A stretch of DNA of 10,119 nt, taken from Candidatus Aminicenantota bacterium. Lineage in GTDB: Bacteria > Acidobacteriota > Aminicenantia > UBA2199. Of the stretch, positions 1 to 5,665 are shown in pieces. The stretch's first letter is position 1. Each line of letters starts with the position of its first letter. Location of the stretch: the NCBI GenBank assembly GCA_030639705.1, contig DAOWKX010000123.1:1-10119 (forward strand), written 5' to 3'. The translations under genes were made by a program, and so were the position numbers. The notes under the pieces are model-generated. The model saw only the letters and a list, made by a program, of their open reading frames with translations, searched no databases and had not been told where the DNA came from.

Positions 1-68
1 CAATCTCAGGATTTTAAACTTAAAAGTATATTAGAATTTAAAATGGGGTGTTTAATATTATGGTTTAG

Positions 69-236
69 GCAACAGCCTGTAAAGAATAAAGAAATCAATT
101 GTTCCTGACATCTTTAAGGATTCCTATTTAATTGGGATAGTTTATTATTTGAAGGGTGCGAAAGTGATGAATTGTAAAAACAAAAAATGGTTCCTATTAT
201 TTTAATATTAAATGTTGCAATGCAACAGCCTGTAAA
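69..236. repeat. 15-bp direct repeats bracketing repeat copy A1
   Basis: The word GCAACAGCCTGTAAA occurs at 69-83 and again at 222-236 in the same orientation, just overlapping both edges of copy A1 (82-225). Copy A2 does not have this word at its edges. It has GGGGCAGGT on the left and ACCTGACCCC on the right. The pair may be a duplication made when A1 arrived, or part of a longer ancestral element that A2 has lost. Confidence 0.6.
82..225 (+). repeat. 144-bp dispersed direct repeat, copy A1
   Basis: This copy matches 4868-5011 over 144 bp without gaps. By hand alignment I count 5 mismatches, about 96% identity, in the same orientation. The unit starts AAGAATAAAG and ends TTGCAATGCAA, which is an 11-base palindrome around a central A. 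It contains a short stem, ATTCC with GGGAT (GGAAT in A2), in which one of the mismatches keeps pairing as G-U. There is no long open frame, so it is non-coding as far as I can see. It is followed within 20 bases by TTTGACCCC. It is probably a short non-autonomous mobile or relic element. Confidence 0.85.
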
Positions 237-237
237 A

Positions 238-253
238 ATTTGACCCCTTTAAT
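238..253. repeat. Solo copy of the RAYT element outer end
   Basis: Sixteen bases here, ATTTGACCCCTTTAAT, are identical to 3403-3418. That segment is the outer part of the right inverted repeat of the RAYT element plus the adjacent five bases. No transposase gene is attached to this copy. It lies directly after repeat copy A1, so A1 plus this site may together be one small element that uses the same end sequence. Confidence 0.6.
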
Positions 254-279
254 TGCTTTAATTAAATTAATAAAAACAC

Positions 280-308
280 TTGATTTTATTACATTAAAGT
301 AATAAAGT
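280..308 (+). promoter_or_regulatory. Possible promoter of the phasin-kinase unit
   Basis: TTGATT (280-285) and TAAAGT (303-308) are 17 bp apart and resemble -35 and -10 boxes. Transcription would begin near 315, giving a leader of about 17 bases that includes the Shine-Dalgarno AGAGGAG at 318-324. The surrounding DNA is so AT-rich that such matches arise easily, so this is only a candidate. Confidence 0.3.
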
Positions 309-331
309 TATTTGAAAAGAGGAGAAATATT

Positions 332-622
332 ATGTTGGATTTATTAAAAAAAACAATTTTAACAGGAATTGGAATTGCTTCTATGACTAAGGATAAAGTT
401 GAAGAATTGGCAAAAAAAATTGTAAAAGATGCGAAGTTTTCAGAGGAAGAAGGTAAAAAATTAGTTGATGATTTGCTAAAAGAATCTGATGAAGCAAGAA
501 AAAATCTAGAAAAACAGGTTAAACAATTTGTGAAAGATAGTATGAAAAAATTCGATATTCCATCTCGAAATGATTTAAAGAAACTTGAAGATAGGATAAA
601 GAAGCTCGAAAAACGCAACTAA
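332..622 (+). CDS. Phasin-like small helical protein
   Basis: This 96-residue, lysine- and glutamate-rich protein resembles the small phasin-like family (polyhydroxyalkanoate granule-associated type). Residues 1-18 are the most apolar part (TILTGIGIASM). Residues 19-72 form a charged amphipathic helix, and residues 77-96 (IPSRNDLKKLEDRIKKLE) match the usual 'IP(S/T)R.(D/E)L..L..R...LE' coiled-coil tail of the family. Phasins coat storage granules, but many homologues occur where no granule synthase is known. No synthase gene lies in this window, so granule binding is not supported by context. AGAGGAG at 318-324 is a good ribosome site for the ATG at 332. The kinase gene follows after 21 bp, so co-transcription is likely. 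A generic coiled-coil protein is the alternative. Confidence 0.75.
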   Translation: MLDLLKKTILTGIGIASMTKDKVEELAKKIVKDAKFSEEEGKKLVDDLLKESDEARKNLEKQVKQFVKDSMKKFDIPSRNDLKKLEDRIKKLEKRN

Positions 623-643
623 AAAACAGAAAAAAACAAAATA

Positions 644-2341
644 ATGATCCGTAAAATAGGCCTGATAAGTCGAACATATAGGCATATAAAACGTTACAGG
701 AAAATAATTACAGTTCTTATTAAACACGGTTTTGGAGACTTAGTAAATAAAGCTAATTTATACAAATATATTGATCTTGGTAAGAAATTTGTTCCATGGA
801 AAACTGATAAGAAAACAGAGTATCTTTCGCGTTGGGAACGAATCAGAAAAGTATTAGAAGAACTTGGGCCAACTTTTATAAAGTTTGGTCAAATAATGAG
901 CAATAGACCTGATTTGTTACCAAAAGAACTCATTACTGAACTTGAGAAGCTTCAGGATTCTGTTCCTCAATTTTCAGGAGAAGATGCTCAAAAACTAGTT
1001 GAAGAGGAACTTGTTAAACCAATTTCTGAGATTTTTATAAAATTTGAAACTTCTCCAATTGCATCTGCTTCTGTATCTCAAGTGCACAGAGCAGAACTAA
1101 TTGATGGAGAGGGAGAGGAAATTGCTGTTAAAATACAGCGTCCAGGAATAGAAAACATTATTGAGGTTGATCTTGAAATAATGCTGCATTTTGCCACTTT
1201 GATTGAAAAATATATCAAGGGAATGGATATACTAAGCCCTATTAATGTAATTAAAGAATTTGAGAAATCTATAAGAAAGGAGATAGACTTCACTATAGAA
1301 GCCACAAATATTGAACATTTTGGCCGAAATTTTCAGGATGATATGACCATATATGTACCAAAAGTTTATAGAGATTATTCCACAAAAAAAATTCTTACAA
1401 TGGAGTATATTGATGGTATCAAGGTTTCAGATATTGATGCAATATTAAAGTCAGATAGTGATCCTAAAATTATTGGAAGCAGATCCGCAGATCTTATTAT
1501 TAAACAAATCTTTGAACATGGATTTTTTCATGCAGATCCTCATCCAGGTAATATATTAATCCTGAATAATAACACTATATGTTTCCTGGATTTTGGTATG
1601 ATGGGGATTTGCACTCCTAAATACAGAGAATATTTGAGCAGCATTATTGTTGGATTTGTAAAGAAGGATGCAAGGATAATAACAAAAGCTCTTATGATGT
1701 TTATATACACTGATAAAATTAAAAAAATTGATCAATTAGAATATCAGATATCAGAATTGATTGAACAATATTCTTACATACCTTTAAAAGATCTGGATAT
1801 GAGTGATTGTTTGAATAAATTAATCAAATTAATACTTGAATATGAACTAAAAATGCCACCTGATATATATTTATTATCAAAAGCATTAATAACAATTGAA
1901 GGTGTTGGTAGAAAGTTGGACCCAGATTTTAACGCTGTAAAACACGTAGAGCCTTTTGCTAAGAAGTTATTAAAAGAGCGTATGAACCCTATTAAATTAC
2001 TAAAAGATATTCATTTATCCCTGATAGAATTTGCTATTTTGCTTCGTGATTTCCCATCTGAAATAAGAGAAATGATAACACAGATAAAACATGGAGAACT
2101 TAATGTAAAGTTTGAGCACAAAGGATTAGAACCTATGCTCAAAACTCATTCTCAAATCAGTAACCGCGTTTCATTTGCAATTGTTTTAGCTTCTTTAATT
2201 GTTGGCTCCTCTCTTATTATTCTATCTGGAATTCCTCCCAAATGGAATAATATACCTATTATTGGAATAATTGGATTTTTGGGAGGAGGTATAATGGGAT
2301 TCTGGCTACTTATTTCAATATTAAGACATGGTAAGATGTAA
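644..2341 (+). CDS. ABC1/UbiB/AarF family atypical kinase, membrane-anchored
   Basis: This 565-residue protein has the full ABC1 (UbiB/COQ8-like) signature: the KxGQ motif at 80-83 (FIKFGQIMSNRPD), the alanine-rich loop near 138-150 (PIASASVSQVHRA), the ATP lysine at 163 (AVKIQRPG), the ExD motif at 213-215, the catalytic HADPHPGN at 296-303, and DFG at 316-318. Two apolar segments at about 508-528 and 533-558 form the C-terminal membrane anchor typical of bacterial members. Family members support ubiquinone biosynthesis in some bacteria and other lipid-related roles elsewhere. No quinone pathway gene is nearby, so the substrate is unknown and I withhold the name ubiB. There is no clear Shine-Dalgarno before the ATG at 644. 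The start is supported by the family-typical N-terminus (RYRKIITVLIKHGFGDLV). Its partner is the phasin-like gene 21 bp upstream. No terminator is evident after it. Confidence 0.93.
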   Translation: MIRKIGLISRTYRHIKRYRKIITVLIKHGFGDLVNKANLYKYIDLGKKFVPWKTDKKTEYLSRWERIRKVLEELGPTFIKFGQIMSNRPDLLPKELITELEKLQDSVPQFSGEDAQKLVEEELVKPISEIFIKFETSPIASASVSQVHRAELIDGEGEEIAVKIQRPGIENIIEVDLEIMLHFATLIEKYIKGMDILSPINVIKEFEKSIRKEIDFTIEATNIEHFGRNFQDDMTIYVPKVYRDYSTKKILTMEYIDGIKVSDIDAILKSDSDPKIIGSRSADLIIKQIFEHGFFHADPHPGNILILNNNTICFLDFGMMGICTPKYREYLSSIIVGFVKKDARIITKALMMFIYTDKIKKIDQLEYQISELIEQYSYIPLKDLDMSDCLNKLIKLILEYELKMPPDIYLLSKALITIEGVGRKLDPDFNAVKHVEPFAKKLLKERMNPIKLLKDIHLSLIEFAILLRDFPSEIREMITQIKHGELNVKFEHKGLEPMLKTHSQISNRVSFAIVLASLIVGSSLIILSGIPPKWNNIPIIGIIGFLGGGIMGFWLLISILRHGKM

Positions 2342-2355
2342 TCAGTTTTATTAAA

Positions 2356-2367
2356 AGGTACAGGTAC
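2356..2367 (+). repeat. Tandem AGGTAC pair abutting the RAYT element
   Basis: Two head-to-tail copies of AGGTAC (2356-2361 and 2362-2367) run directly into the left inverted repeat, which begins AGGGGTC. The right side has no counterpart. It may be part of the original left end outside the symmetric portion, a recognition site, or chance. Confidence 0.4.
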
Positions 2368-2393
2368 AGGGGTCAAATCTTTATTATTGACAA
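2368..2393 (+). repeat. Left terminal inverted repeat of the RAYT element
   Basis: These 26 bases are the exact reverse complement of 3388-3413. The outer part carries GGGGTCAAA and the inner part carries TTGACA (2387-2392), a perfect -35 box pointing into the transposase gene. The element end therefore appears to double as part of the promoter. Confidence 0.9.
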
Positions 2394-2415
2394 TTGAGTA
2401 ATTATATTATATATA
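2387..2415 (+). promoter_or_regulatory. Transposase promoter built into the left repeat
   Basis: TTGACA at 2387-2392 is a consensus -35 box inside the inverted repeat. A -10-like TATATA at 2410-2415 follows after 17 bp, with TATAAC at 2412-2417 as an alternative. The predicted transcript start is at or within a few bases of the ATG at 2422, and no Shine-Dalgarno is visible, so the message may be leaderless. The -10 match is imperfect (4 of 6 for TATATA). Confidence 0.5.
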
Positions 2416-2421
2416 ACAACT

Positions 2422-3408
2422 ATGGCACGGCCGCTTAGAATTCAGTATGAAGGTGCTTTATATCATGTGACCTGCCGGGGAATAGAGAGGAGGGATATTT
2501 TTCAGGGAGATGAGGATCGCAAAACCTTTTTGAAGTTTTTGGGAGATACGGTTGAGTCATATCGGGTGATTATATACGGTTATGTATTGATGTCGAATCA
2601 TTTCCATATTCTTGTAGAGACTCCCCGTGCAAATCTGAGTGAGTTTATGCGCCGCTTTAATATTACCTACACTTATTATTTTAATAAGAAATACAAAAGG
2701 GTAGGAAGTCTTTACCAGGGCAGGTACAAAAGCATTCTGGTTGATAATGAGAGTTATTTAAATATACTATCCAGGTATATACATGTGAATCCGGTTAAGG
2801 TAAAGAAATTAAGAAACAAATTGTTTAGAGAGAAGGTCAGATATTTGCGGAATTACCCCTGGAGCAGTTTAATAGGGTATTTGAATTCGAAAAAGAGAGA
2901 ATCATTTTTAACTTGTGATATTATTCTTGAGGAATATGGAGGTGATAATCCCAAGGGCAGAGAGTCTTACTGGCGACGGATTCAAAAGGATCTGTCATCG
3001 GAGATGGATATCGGCAAACAAATTGTAGGAGGCTATCTTTTAGGAAGTGATGGGTTTATAGAAAAGATAAAGAAGAGTTATTTGAGAGAGGGAAAGAGAG
3101 AGATTCCCTCAATCAGGTGGATTCAGAAGTACCAATCAGTGGATGCGGTAGTAGAAGTGGTAGGCAAGGAATTAGGGATTGGATTTGAAGAATTGAAAAA
3201 TAGTAAAGGTACAAAGAGGCAGATATTGATGGAAGTTTTATATCGATATGCTGGATTGAAGGGAAGAGAGATTGGTGAACTGCTTGGGTTGGATTACAGC
3301 ACGGTCAGTGTTGGGAGGAAGAGGTTGGTTGAGCGGATGAAAAAGGATAAAGAATTGGAGACCTTATTCAAAAGAATTGAAACAAATTTGTCAATAATAA
3401 AGATTTGA
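2422..3408 (+). CDS. REP-associated tyrosine transposase (RAYT) with DnaA-like C-terminal HTH
   Basis: This 328-residue protein is a Y1 HUH transposase of the IS200-like/RAYT group, which nicks and joins single-stranded DNA at hairpin ends. The N-terminus MARPLRIQYEGALYHVTCRG is the group's hallmark. The metal-binding HUH motif is H60-F-H62 (MSNHFHILVET) and the catalytic tyrosine is Y119 in SRYIHVNPV. All key residues are present, so it is probably active. Residues about 240-315 form a second domain resembling the DnaA C-terminal helix-turn-helix (GREIGELLGLDYSTVSVGRK), likely for DNA recognition and present in the longer RAYTs. The frame ends inside the right inverted repeat: the last residues LSIIKI and the TGA stop are encoded by repeat DNA. 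The ATG at 2422 has no Shine-Dalgarno but fits the family start exactly. Confidence 0.95.
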   Translation: MARPLRIQYEGALYHVTCRGIERRDIFQGDEDRKTFLKFLGDTVESYRVIIYGYVLMSNHFHILVETPRANLSEFMRRFNITYTYYFNKKYKRVGSLYQGRYKSILVDNESYLNILSRYIHVNPVKVKKLRNKLFREKVRYLRNYPWSSLIGYLNSKKRESFLTCDIILEEYGGDNPKGRESYWRRIQKDLSSEMDIGKQIVGGYLLGSDGFIEKIKKSYLREGKREIPSIRWIQKYQSVDAVVEVVGKELGIGFEELKNSKGTKRQILMEVLYRYAGLKGREIGELLGLDYSTVSVGRKRLVERMKKDKELETLFKRIETNLSIIKI

Positions 3409-3413
3409 CCCCT
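3388..3413 (-). repeat. Right terminal inverted repeat of the RAYT element
   Basis: These 26 bases pair perfectly with 2368-2393. The transposase stop codon TGA (3406-3408) is part of the TTTGACCCC core, so the gene and element end are fused. The mirrored TTGACA on the minus strand (3394-3389) could drive transcription back into the 3' end of the gene, but no convincing -10 box follows it. Confidence 0.9.
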
Positions 3414-3485
3414 TTAATATTCAAACCTATACAACGTTTTCGGGATTTTAAATTGTAAAATTTGTTAAAATATTTCAAAATTTTT

Positions 3486-3506
3486 TGGCACAAATCTGGC
3501 ACAAAT
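3486..3506 (+). repeat. Tandem TGGCACAAATC pair upstream of the ankyrin gene
   Basis: TGGCACAAATC at 3486-3496 is followed immediately by TGGCACAAAT at 3497-3506. It lies about 30-50 bp upstream of the ankyrin gene's -35 box, where an activator or repressor could bind. It might equally be a relic of an inserted element. No protein in the window is an obvious partner. Confidence 0.4.
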
Positions 3507-3535
3507 TATAAAAATTTAAAAATGTTAATTTATTA

Positions 3536-3563
3536 TTGAAATAAAAATATTTAATAATATAAT
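3536..3563 (+). promoter_or_regulatory. Promoter of the ankyrin gene
   Basis: TTGAAA (3536-3541) and a consensus TATAAT (3558-3563) are 16 bp apart. Transcription would start near 3570, leaving a leader of about 28 bases with the ribosome site AGGTGGTGG at 3586-3594. This is the best-matching promoter in the window, and it makes the ankyrin gene independent of the RAYT element. Confidence 0.6.
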
Positions 3564-3597
3564 ATTTTTAGACAGATTAACAAAAAGGTGGTGGAAA

Positions 3598-4803
3598 ATG
3601 AATAAAGCAAAATTATTAATACCAACATGGCTAATTGCTTTAGGGGTATTTTTATTTTTTTTTGCGGGGACAGCTTATGGCCAAGACACATTAGAGTTGC
3701 ATGAGGCCATAAAAAAGGGAGATGTAGAATTAGCAAAAAAATTAATTGCAGATAACAAAGGAATTGATGCCCGAGATAAATCAGATGTTACTCCATTGAT
3801 GTTGGCGGCTGGCAAGGGGCAGCAGGAGGTAGTGGCGGTTCTCTTGAATGCCGGAGCTGATGTTAATGCAAAAGACAAAAATGGATGGAGAACTTTGAAT
3901 TATGCTGCCTTTGAGGGACACATAAACATAACAAAACTTTTGATAGAGAAGGGTGCTATAGTTAATCCAACCAAGAAAGAAGCTTTATTGAAGAGGTTAA
4001 AAAAAGTGATCACTCCCCTTATGTGTGCATCTGCAGGGGGGCATTTGGATATCGCAAGATTACTTATGGAAAAGGGGGCAGATGCAAAAAAACAAGACAC
4101 ATCTAAATGGACAGCTCTGATGTATGCATCACGGTATGGTCATTTGAAAATTGCAGAATTGTTGATAAAAAATGGGGCAGATGTTCATAGCAGGACTGAT
4201 TATAAATGGACAACTCTGATGGTGGCGGATTTGGGGGGGGATATTGATATCGTGAAAATGTTAATAGAGAATGGTGTTGATATTAATAAGAGAAATGATG
4301 CGATGGACACAGCTCTGTGTATTGCTTTTAAAAACGACAACGATGATATAGCTGCCTTTCTCATTGAGAAAGGGGCAAAACAAAGAAATTGTGGTGTTAT
4401 GGGATTTCATACTGGCGAGGGTTACTATGCCTACGGAAAAAGTTTCCTGGTTAAAGCTAAAAAACATGAAGCATCTGGAGATATGGAAAAAGCTTTAAAG
4501 AATTATTTGAAGGCGGAAAAGTGGTTCAAAAGAGCAACACCAATACTTATGAAACTATCAGAGAAGTTCGGGAAAGGAAAAAAATTAAAATATATTTTAT
4601 ACTTTAGTACCTCCGTGGTTGACCCAGTAGCGCTGAAAAGGGGGATATGGACCCAATATTATGACAAAGTTAAGGAAGTTACAGGGGATGCTAAAGATCT
4701 TTCCCCGAGTGAGCAGAAAAAAATTGAATATGCTGAAAAAGCAAAGAGCAGCCAGGAATACTCCCTAAAATGTAAGGAAAATATTGAACGTTTGCAAAGA
4801 TAA
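3598..4803 (+). CDS. Exported ankyrin-repeat protein with helical C-terminal domain
   Basis: This 401-residue protein begins with a Sec-type signal peptide: MNKAK, then an apolar core at about 6-23, with likely cleavage after AYG (28). Mature residues from about 31 to 262 hold roughly seven ankyrin repeats. The clearest are 64-96 (TPLMLAAGKGQQEVVAVLL), 138-170, 171-203 and 204-236, and the third repeat has an insertion at about 123-136. Ankyrin repeats mediate protein binding. Residues about 270-400 are a charged helical domain (EASGDMEKALKNYLKAEKWF looks TPR-like) that I do not recognise. The protein probably works in the periplasm or outside the cell as a binding scaffold, and its partner is unknown. 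The start is fixed by the strong AGGTGGTGG site and the signal peptide. It stands alone as a transcription unit. Confidence 0.85.
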   Translation: MNKAKLLIPTWLIALGVFLFFFAGTAYGQDTLELHEAIKKGDVELAKKLIADNKGIDARDKSDVTPLMLAAGKGQQEVVAVLLNAGADVNAKDKNGWRTLNYAAFEGHINITKLLIEKGAIVNPTKKEALLKRLKKVITPLMCASAGGHLDIARLLMEKGADAKKQDTSKWTALMYASRYGHLKIAELLIKNGADVHSRTDYKWTTLMVADLGGDIDIVKMLIENGVDINKRNDAMDTALCIAFKNDNDDIAAFLIEKGAKQRNCGVMGFHTGEGYYAYGKSFLVKAKKHEASGDMEKALKNYLKAEKWFKRATPILMKLSEKFGKGKKLKYILYFSTSVVDPVALKRGIWTQYYDKVKEVTGDAKDLSPSEQKKIEYAEKAKSSQEYSLKCKENIERLQR

Positions 4804-4855
4804 AAAAAAATTGGACTCGGTGCGTAGAAGTGTAGAAATAAATGCCTCAATAGCC

Positions 4856-5022
4856 GGGGCAGGTATCAAGAATAAAGAAATCAATTGTTCCTAACATCTT
4901 TAAGGATTCCTATTTAATTGGAATAGTTTATTATTTGAAGGGTGCGAAAGTGATGAATTGTAAAAATAAAAAAGGGTCCCTATTATTTTAATATTAAATG
5001 TTGCAATGCAAGACCTGACCCC
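4856..5022 (+). mobile_element. MITE-like element around repeat copy A2
   Basis: The 144-bp copy A2 is bracketed by GGGGCAGGT (4856-4864) and ACCTGACCCC (5013-5022), which are inverted repeats except for one missing T. The resulting unit of about 167 bp has no gene and ends in the same GGGGTC/GACCCC core as the RAYT element. A non-autonomous element mobilised in trans is a reasonable inference. The terminal match is short, so the boundaries are uncertain. Confidence 0.5.
4868..5011 (+). repeat. 144-bp dispersed direct repeat, copy A2
   Basis: This is the second copy of the unit at 82-225, in the same orientation and of the same length with no gaps. The five differences are at offsets corresponding to 4893, 4922, 4967, 4974 and 4976 (approximate, read by eye). 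The two copies enclose the phasin, kinase, RAYT and ankyrin genes, so recombination between them could delete or excise about 4.8 kb. Confidence 0.85.
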
Positions 5023-5028
5023 AGACTA
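5000..5028 (+). repeat. 29-bp direct repeat, copy 1
   Basis: This segment is identical to 5659-5687 over 29 bp. It starts with the palindrome-like TTGCAATGCAA that ends copy A2 and runs through GACCTGACCCCAGACTA. It lies just downstream of the 3' end of the minus-strand membrane-protein gene. Confidence 0.9.
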
Positions 5029-5064
5029 ATTACAGATCAATTGGATGTATCGACAGTCCAATAA

Positions 5065-5544
5065 TTACTTTCTTTTATTCAATTTTTCTGTCTTGCCCGG
5101 GTCATGCCTGAACTCGTTCCTTATCAATGCTGCAACCTTTTGATGACCAGCTAAAGAATATCCTGAAGCATATTTTATTTTGAACATTTCTGGCCATTTC
5201 TTTTTTCGATATATCTCTCCCGTAAAAAATGATAAAACAAGAGTTAATACGGCGATTATGATATTGATTATGATGTTATTTTCCACCATACCAGGTTTAA
5301 TGTTAGTTAAAATGGCAAGAATGGCTCCTAGAACGACAAATGGCAAGAGAAGAGAATAGAGTCTTACTTTATATCTCAAACGATGATAAGAAGCACATTG
5401 CTTACAACGTGGGATAGGAACAATTTCCTCACTGTAGACATATTTTTTGGAATCCATACTACTCTCTACTAGCAAATTTCTAGACATGACTACTTCGAAA
5501 TCATGATCACCCTGATTTTTTTCGCAGAACCAACATAGGTCCAT
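5065..5544 (-). CDS. Small membrane protein with two CxxC motifs, unknown function
   Basis: I do not recognise a named family. The 159-residue protein has C4-x-x-C7 (CWFC) at the start and C47-x-x-C50 (CKQC) further on, which together could form a zinc ribbon or similar metal site on one face of the membrane. Two apolar segments follow at about 63-82 and 89-109, then a basic C-terminal tail (110-159). It resembles small hypothetical proteins with a 'CWFC ... VP.PRC..C' pattern that I recall only vaguely. The start is well supported: GGAGGTGA (minus strand, 5558-5551) sits six bases before the ATG at 5544. The gene is the only minus-strand protein gene here and is enclosed by a 29-bp direct repeat, so it may be cargo of a small mobile unit. 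Its leader can form alternative hairpins. Confidence 0.75.
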   Translation of the reverse strand: MDLCWFCEKNQGDHDFEVVMSRNLLVESSMDSKKYVYSEEIVPIPRCKQCASYHRLRYKVRLYSLLLPFVVLGAILAILTNIKPGMVENNIIINIIIAVLTLVLSFFTGEIYRKKKWPEMFKIKYASGYSLAGHQKVAALIRNEFRHDPGKTEKLNKRK

Positions 5545-5615
5545 ACCTTCTCACCTCCTTTATTAACTATTTGAAGGTATTTTACCACTTTTATTTAACC
5601 ATACAGAACACCTTC
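5543..5615 (-). promoter_or_regulatory. Possible translational switch in the leader of the membrane-protein gene
   Basis: In the mRNA, three segments compete: GAAGGUGU (5615-5608), AUACCUUC (5580-5573) and GAAGGUAU (5550-5543). The middle segment can pair with the first (8 bp including one G-U, plus one more A-U pair) or with the third (8 perfect bp). The second pairing covers the first two bases of the AUG and puts the Shine-Dalgarno GGAGGUGA in a 22-base loop. The two hairpins cannot coexist. Function is inferred only from complementarity. No ligand or leader peptide is evident. Confidence 0.35.
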
Positions 5616-5636
5616 TATATGATTATTAAGTCTTTC

Positions 5637-5665
5637 ATTATAACATTGTTGTAATATTGTTGCAA
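5637..5665 (-). promoter_or_regulatory. Candidate promoter using the repeat for its -35 box
   Basis: On the minus strand TTGCAA (5665-5660) and a consensus TATAAT (5642-5637) are 17 bp apart. The -35-like hexamer lies inside the 29-bp direct repeat and the -10 box lies outside. Transcription would start near 5630, giving a leader of about 86 bases before the ATG at 5544. The -35 matches consensus at 4 of 6 bases. Confidence 0.45.

Larger units (their letters stand above)
1..331. other. Gene-free stretch upstream of the phasin-like gene
   Basis: I see no credible coding region here on either strand. The stretch holds copy A1 of a 144-bp repeat (82-225), a 15-bp direct repeat on both sides of it (69-83 and 222-236), a TTTGACCCC site near 239-246 that matches the outer end of the RAYT element, and a possible promoter for the downstream gene at 280-308. 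The DNA is very AT-rich. It looks like a landing site of short mobile or relic sequences rather than a decayed gene. Confidence 0.6.
2368..3413 (+). mobile_element. Complete RAYT element (REP-associated tyrosine transposase unit)
   Basis: The unit is about 1.05 kb, bounded by a perfect inverted repeat of 26 bp (2368-2393 and 3388-3413), with one transposase gene filling the interior. The outer tip of each repeat is the core GGGGTCAAA. The boundaries are set by where the symmetry stops and the true transposed segment could extend slightly further. No target duplication is seen, which fits single-strand HUH chemistry. The gene it carries is richer in G on the coding strand (GAG, AAG, AGG, GGG codons) than the AT-rich genes on both sides, which suggests acquisition from elsewhere. 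Confidence 0.85.

Noticed and set aside
1078..1305. Minus-strand frames inside the kinase, ankyrin, ligase and transporter genes
   Set aside because: They lie fully inside well-supported plus-strand genes, lack ribosome sites and show no family motifs.
332..2341. Phasin-like gene plus kinase as a toxin-antitoxin pair
   Set aside because: The second protein is a full ABC1/UbiB kinase with membrane anchor, and the first has no DNA-binding or antitoxin features.
3435..3490. AT-only stem followed by a T-run after the RAYT gene, considered as a terminator
   Set aside because: The stem has no G-C pairs except at one edge and is imperfect. In DNA this AT-rich such pairings are expected by chance.
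3486..3506. Tandem TGGCACAAATC as the start of a CRISPR array
   Set aside because: The two units are adjacent with no spacers and only two copies, and no cas gene is present.
4810..5062. 8-bp inverted repeat ATTGGACT / AGTCCAAT around copy A2
   Set aside because: An 8-bp match within 250 bp is near chance expectation, and the GGGGCAGGT/ACCTGACCCC pair is a better candidate for element ends.
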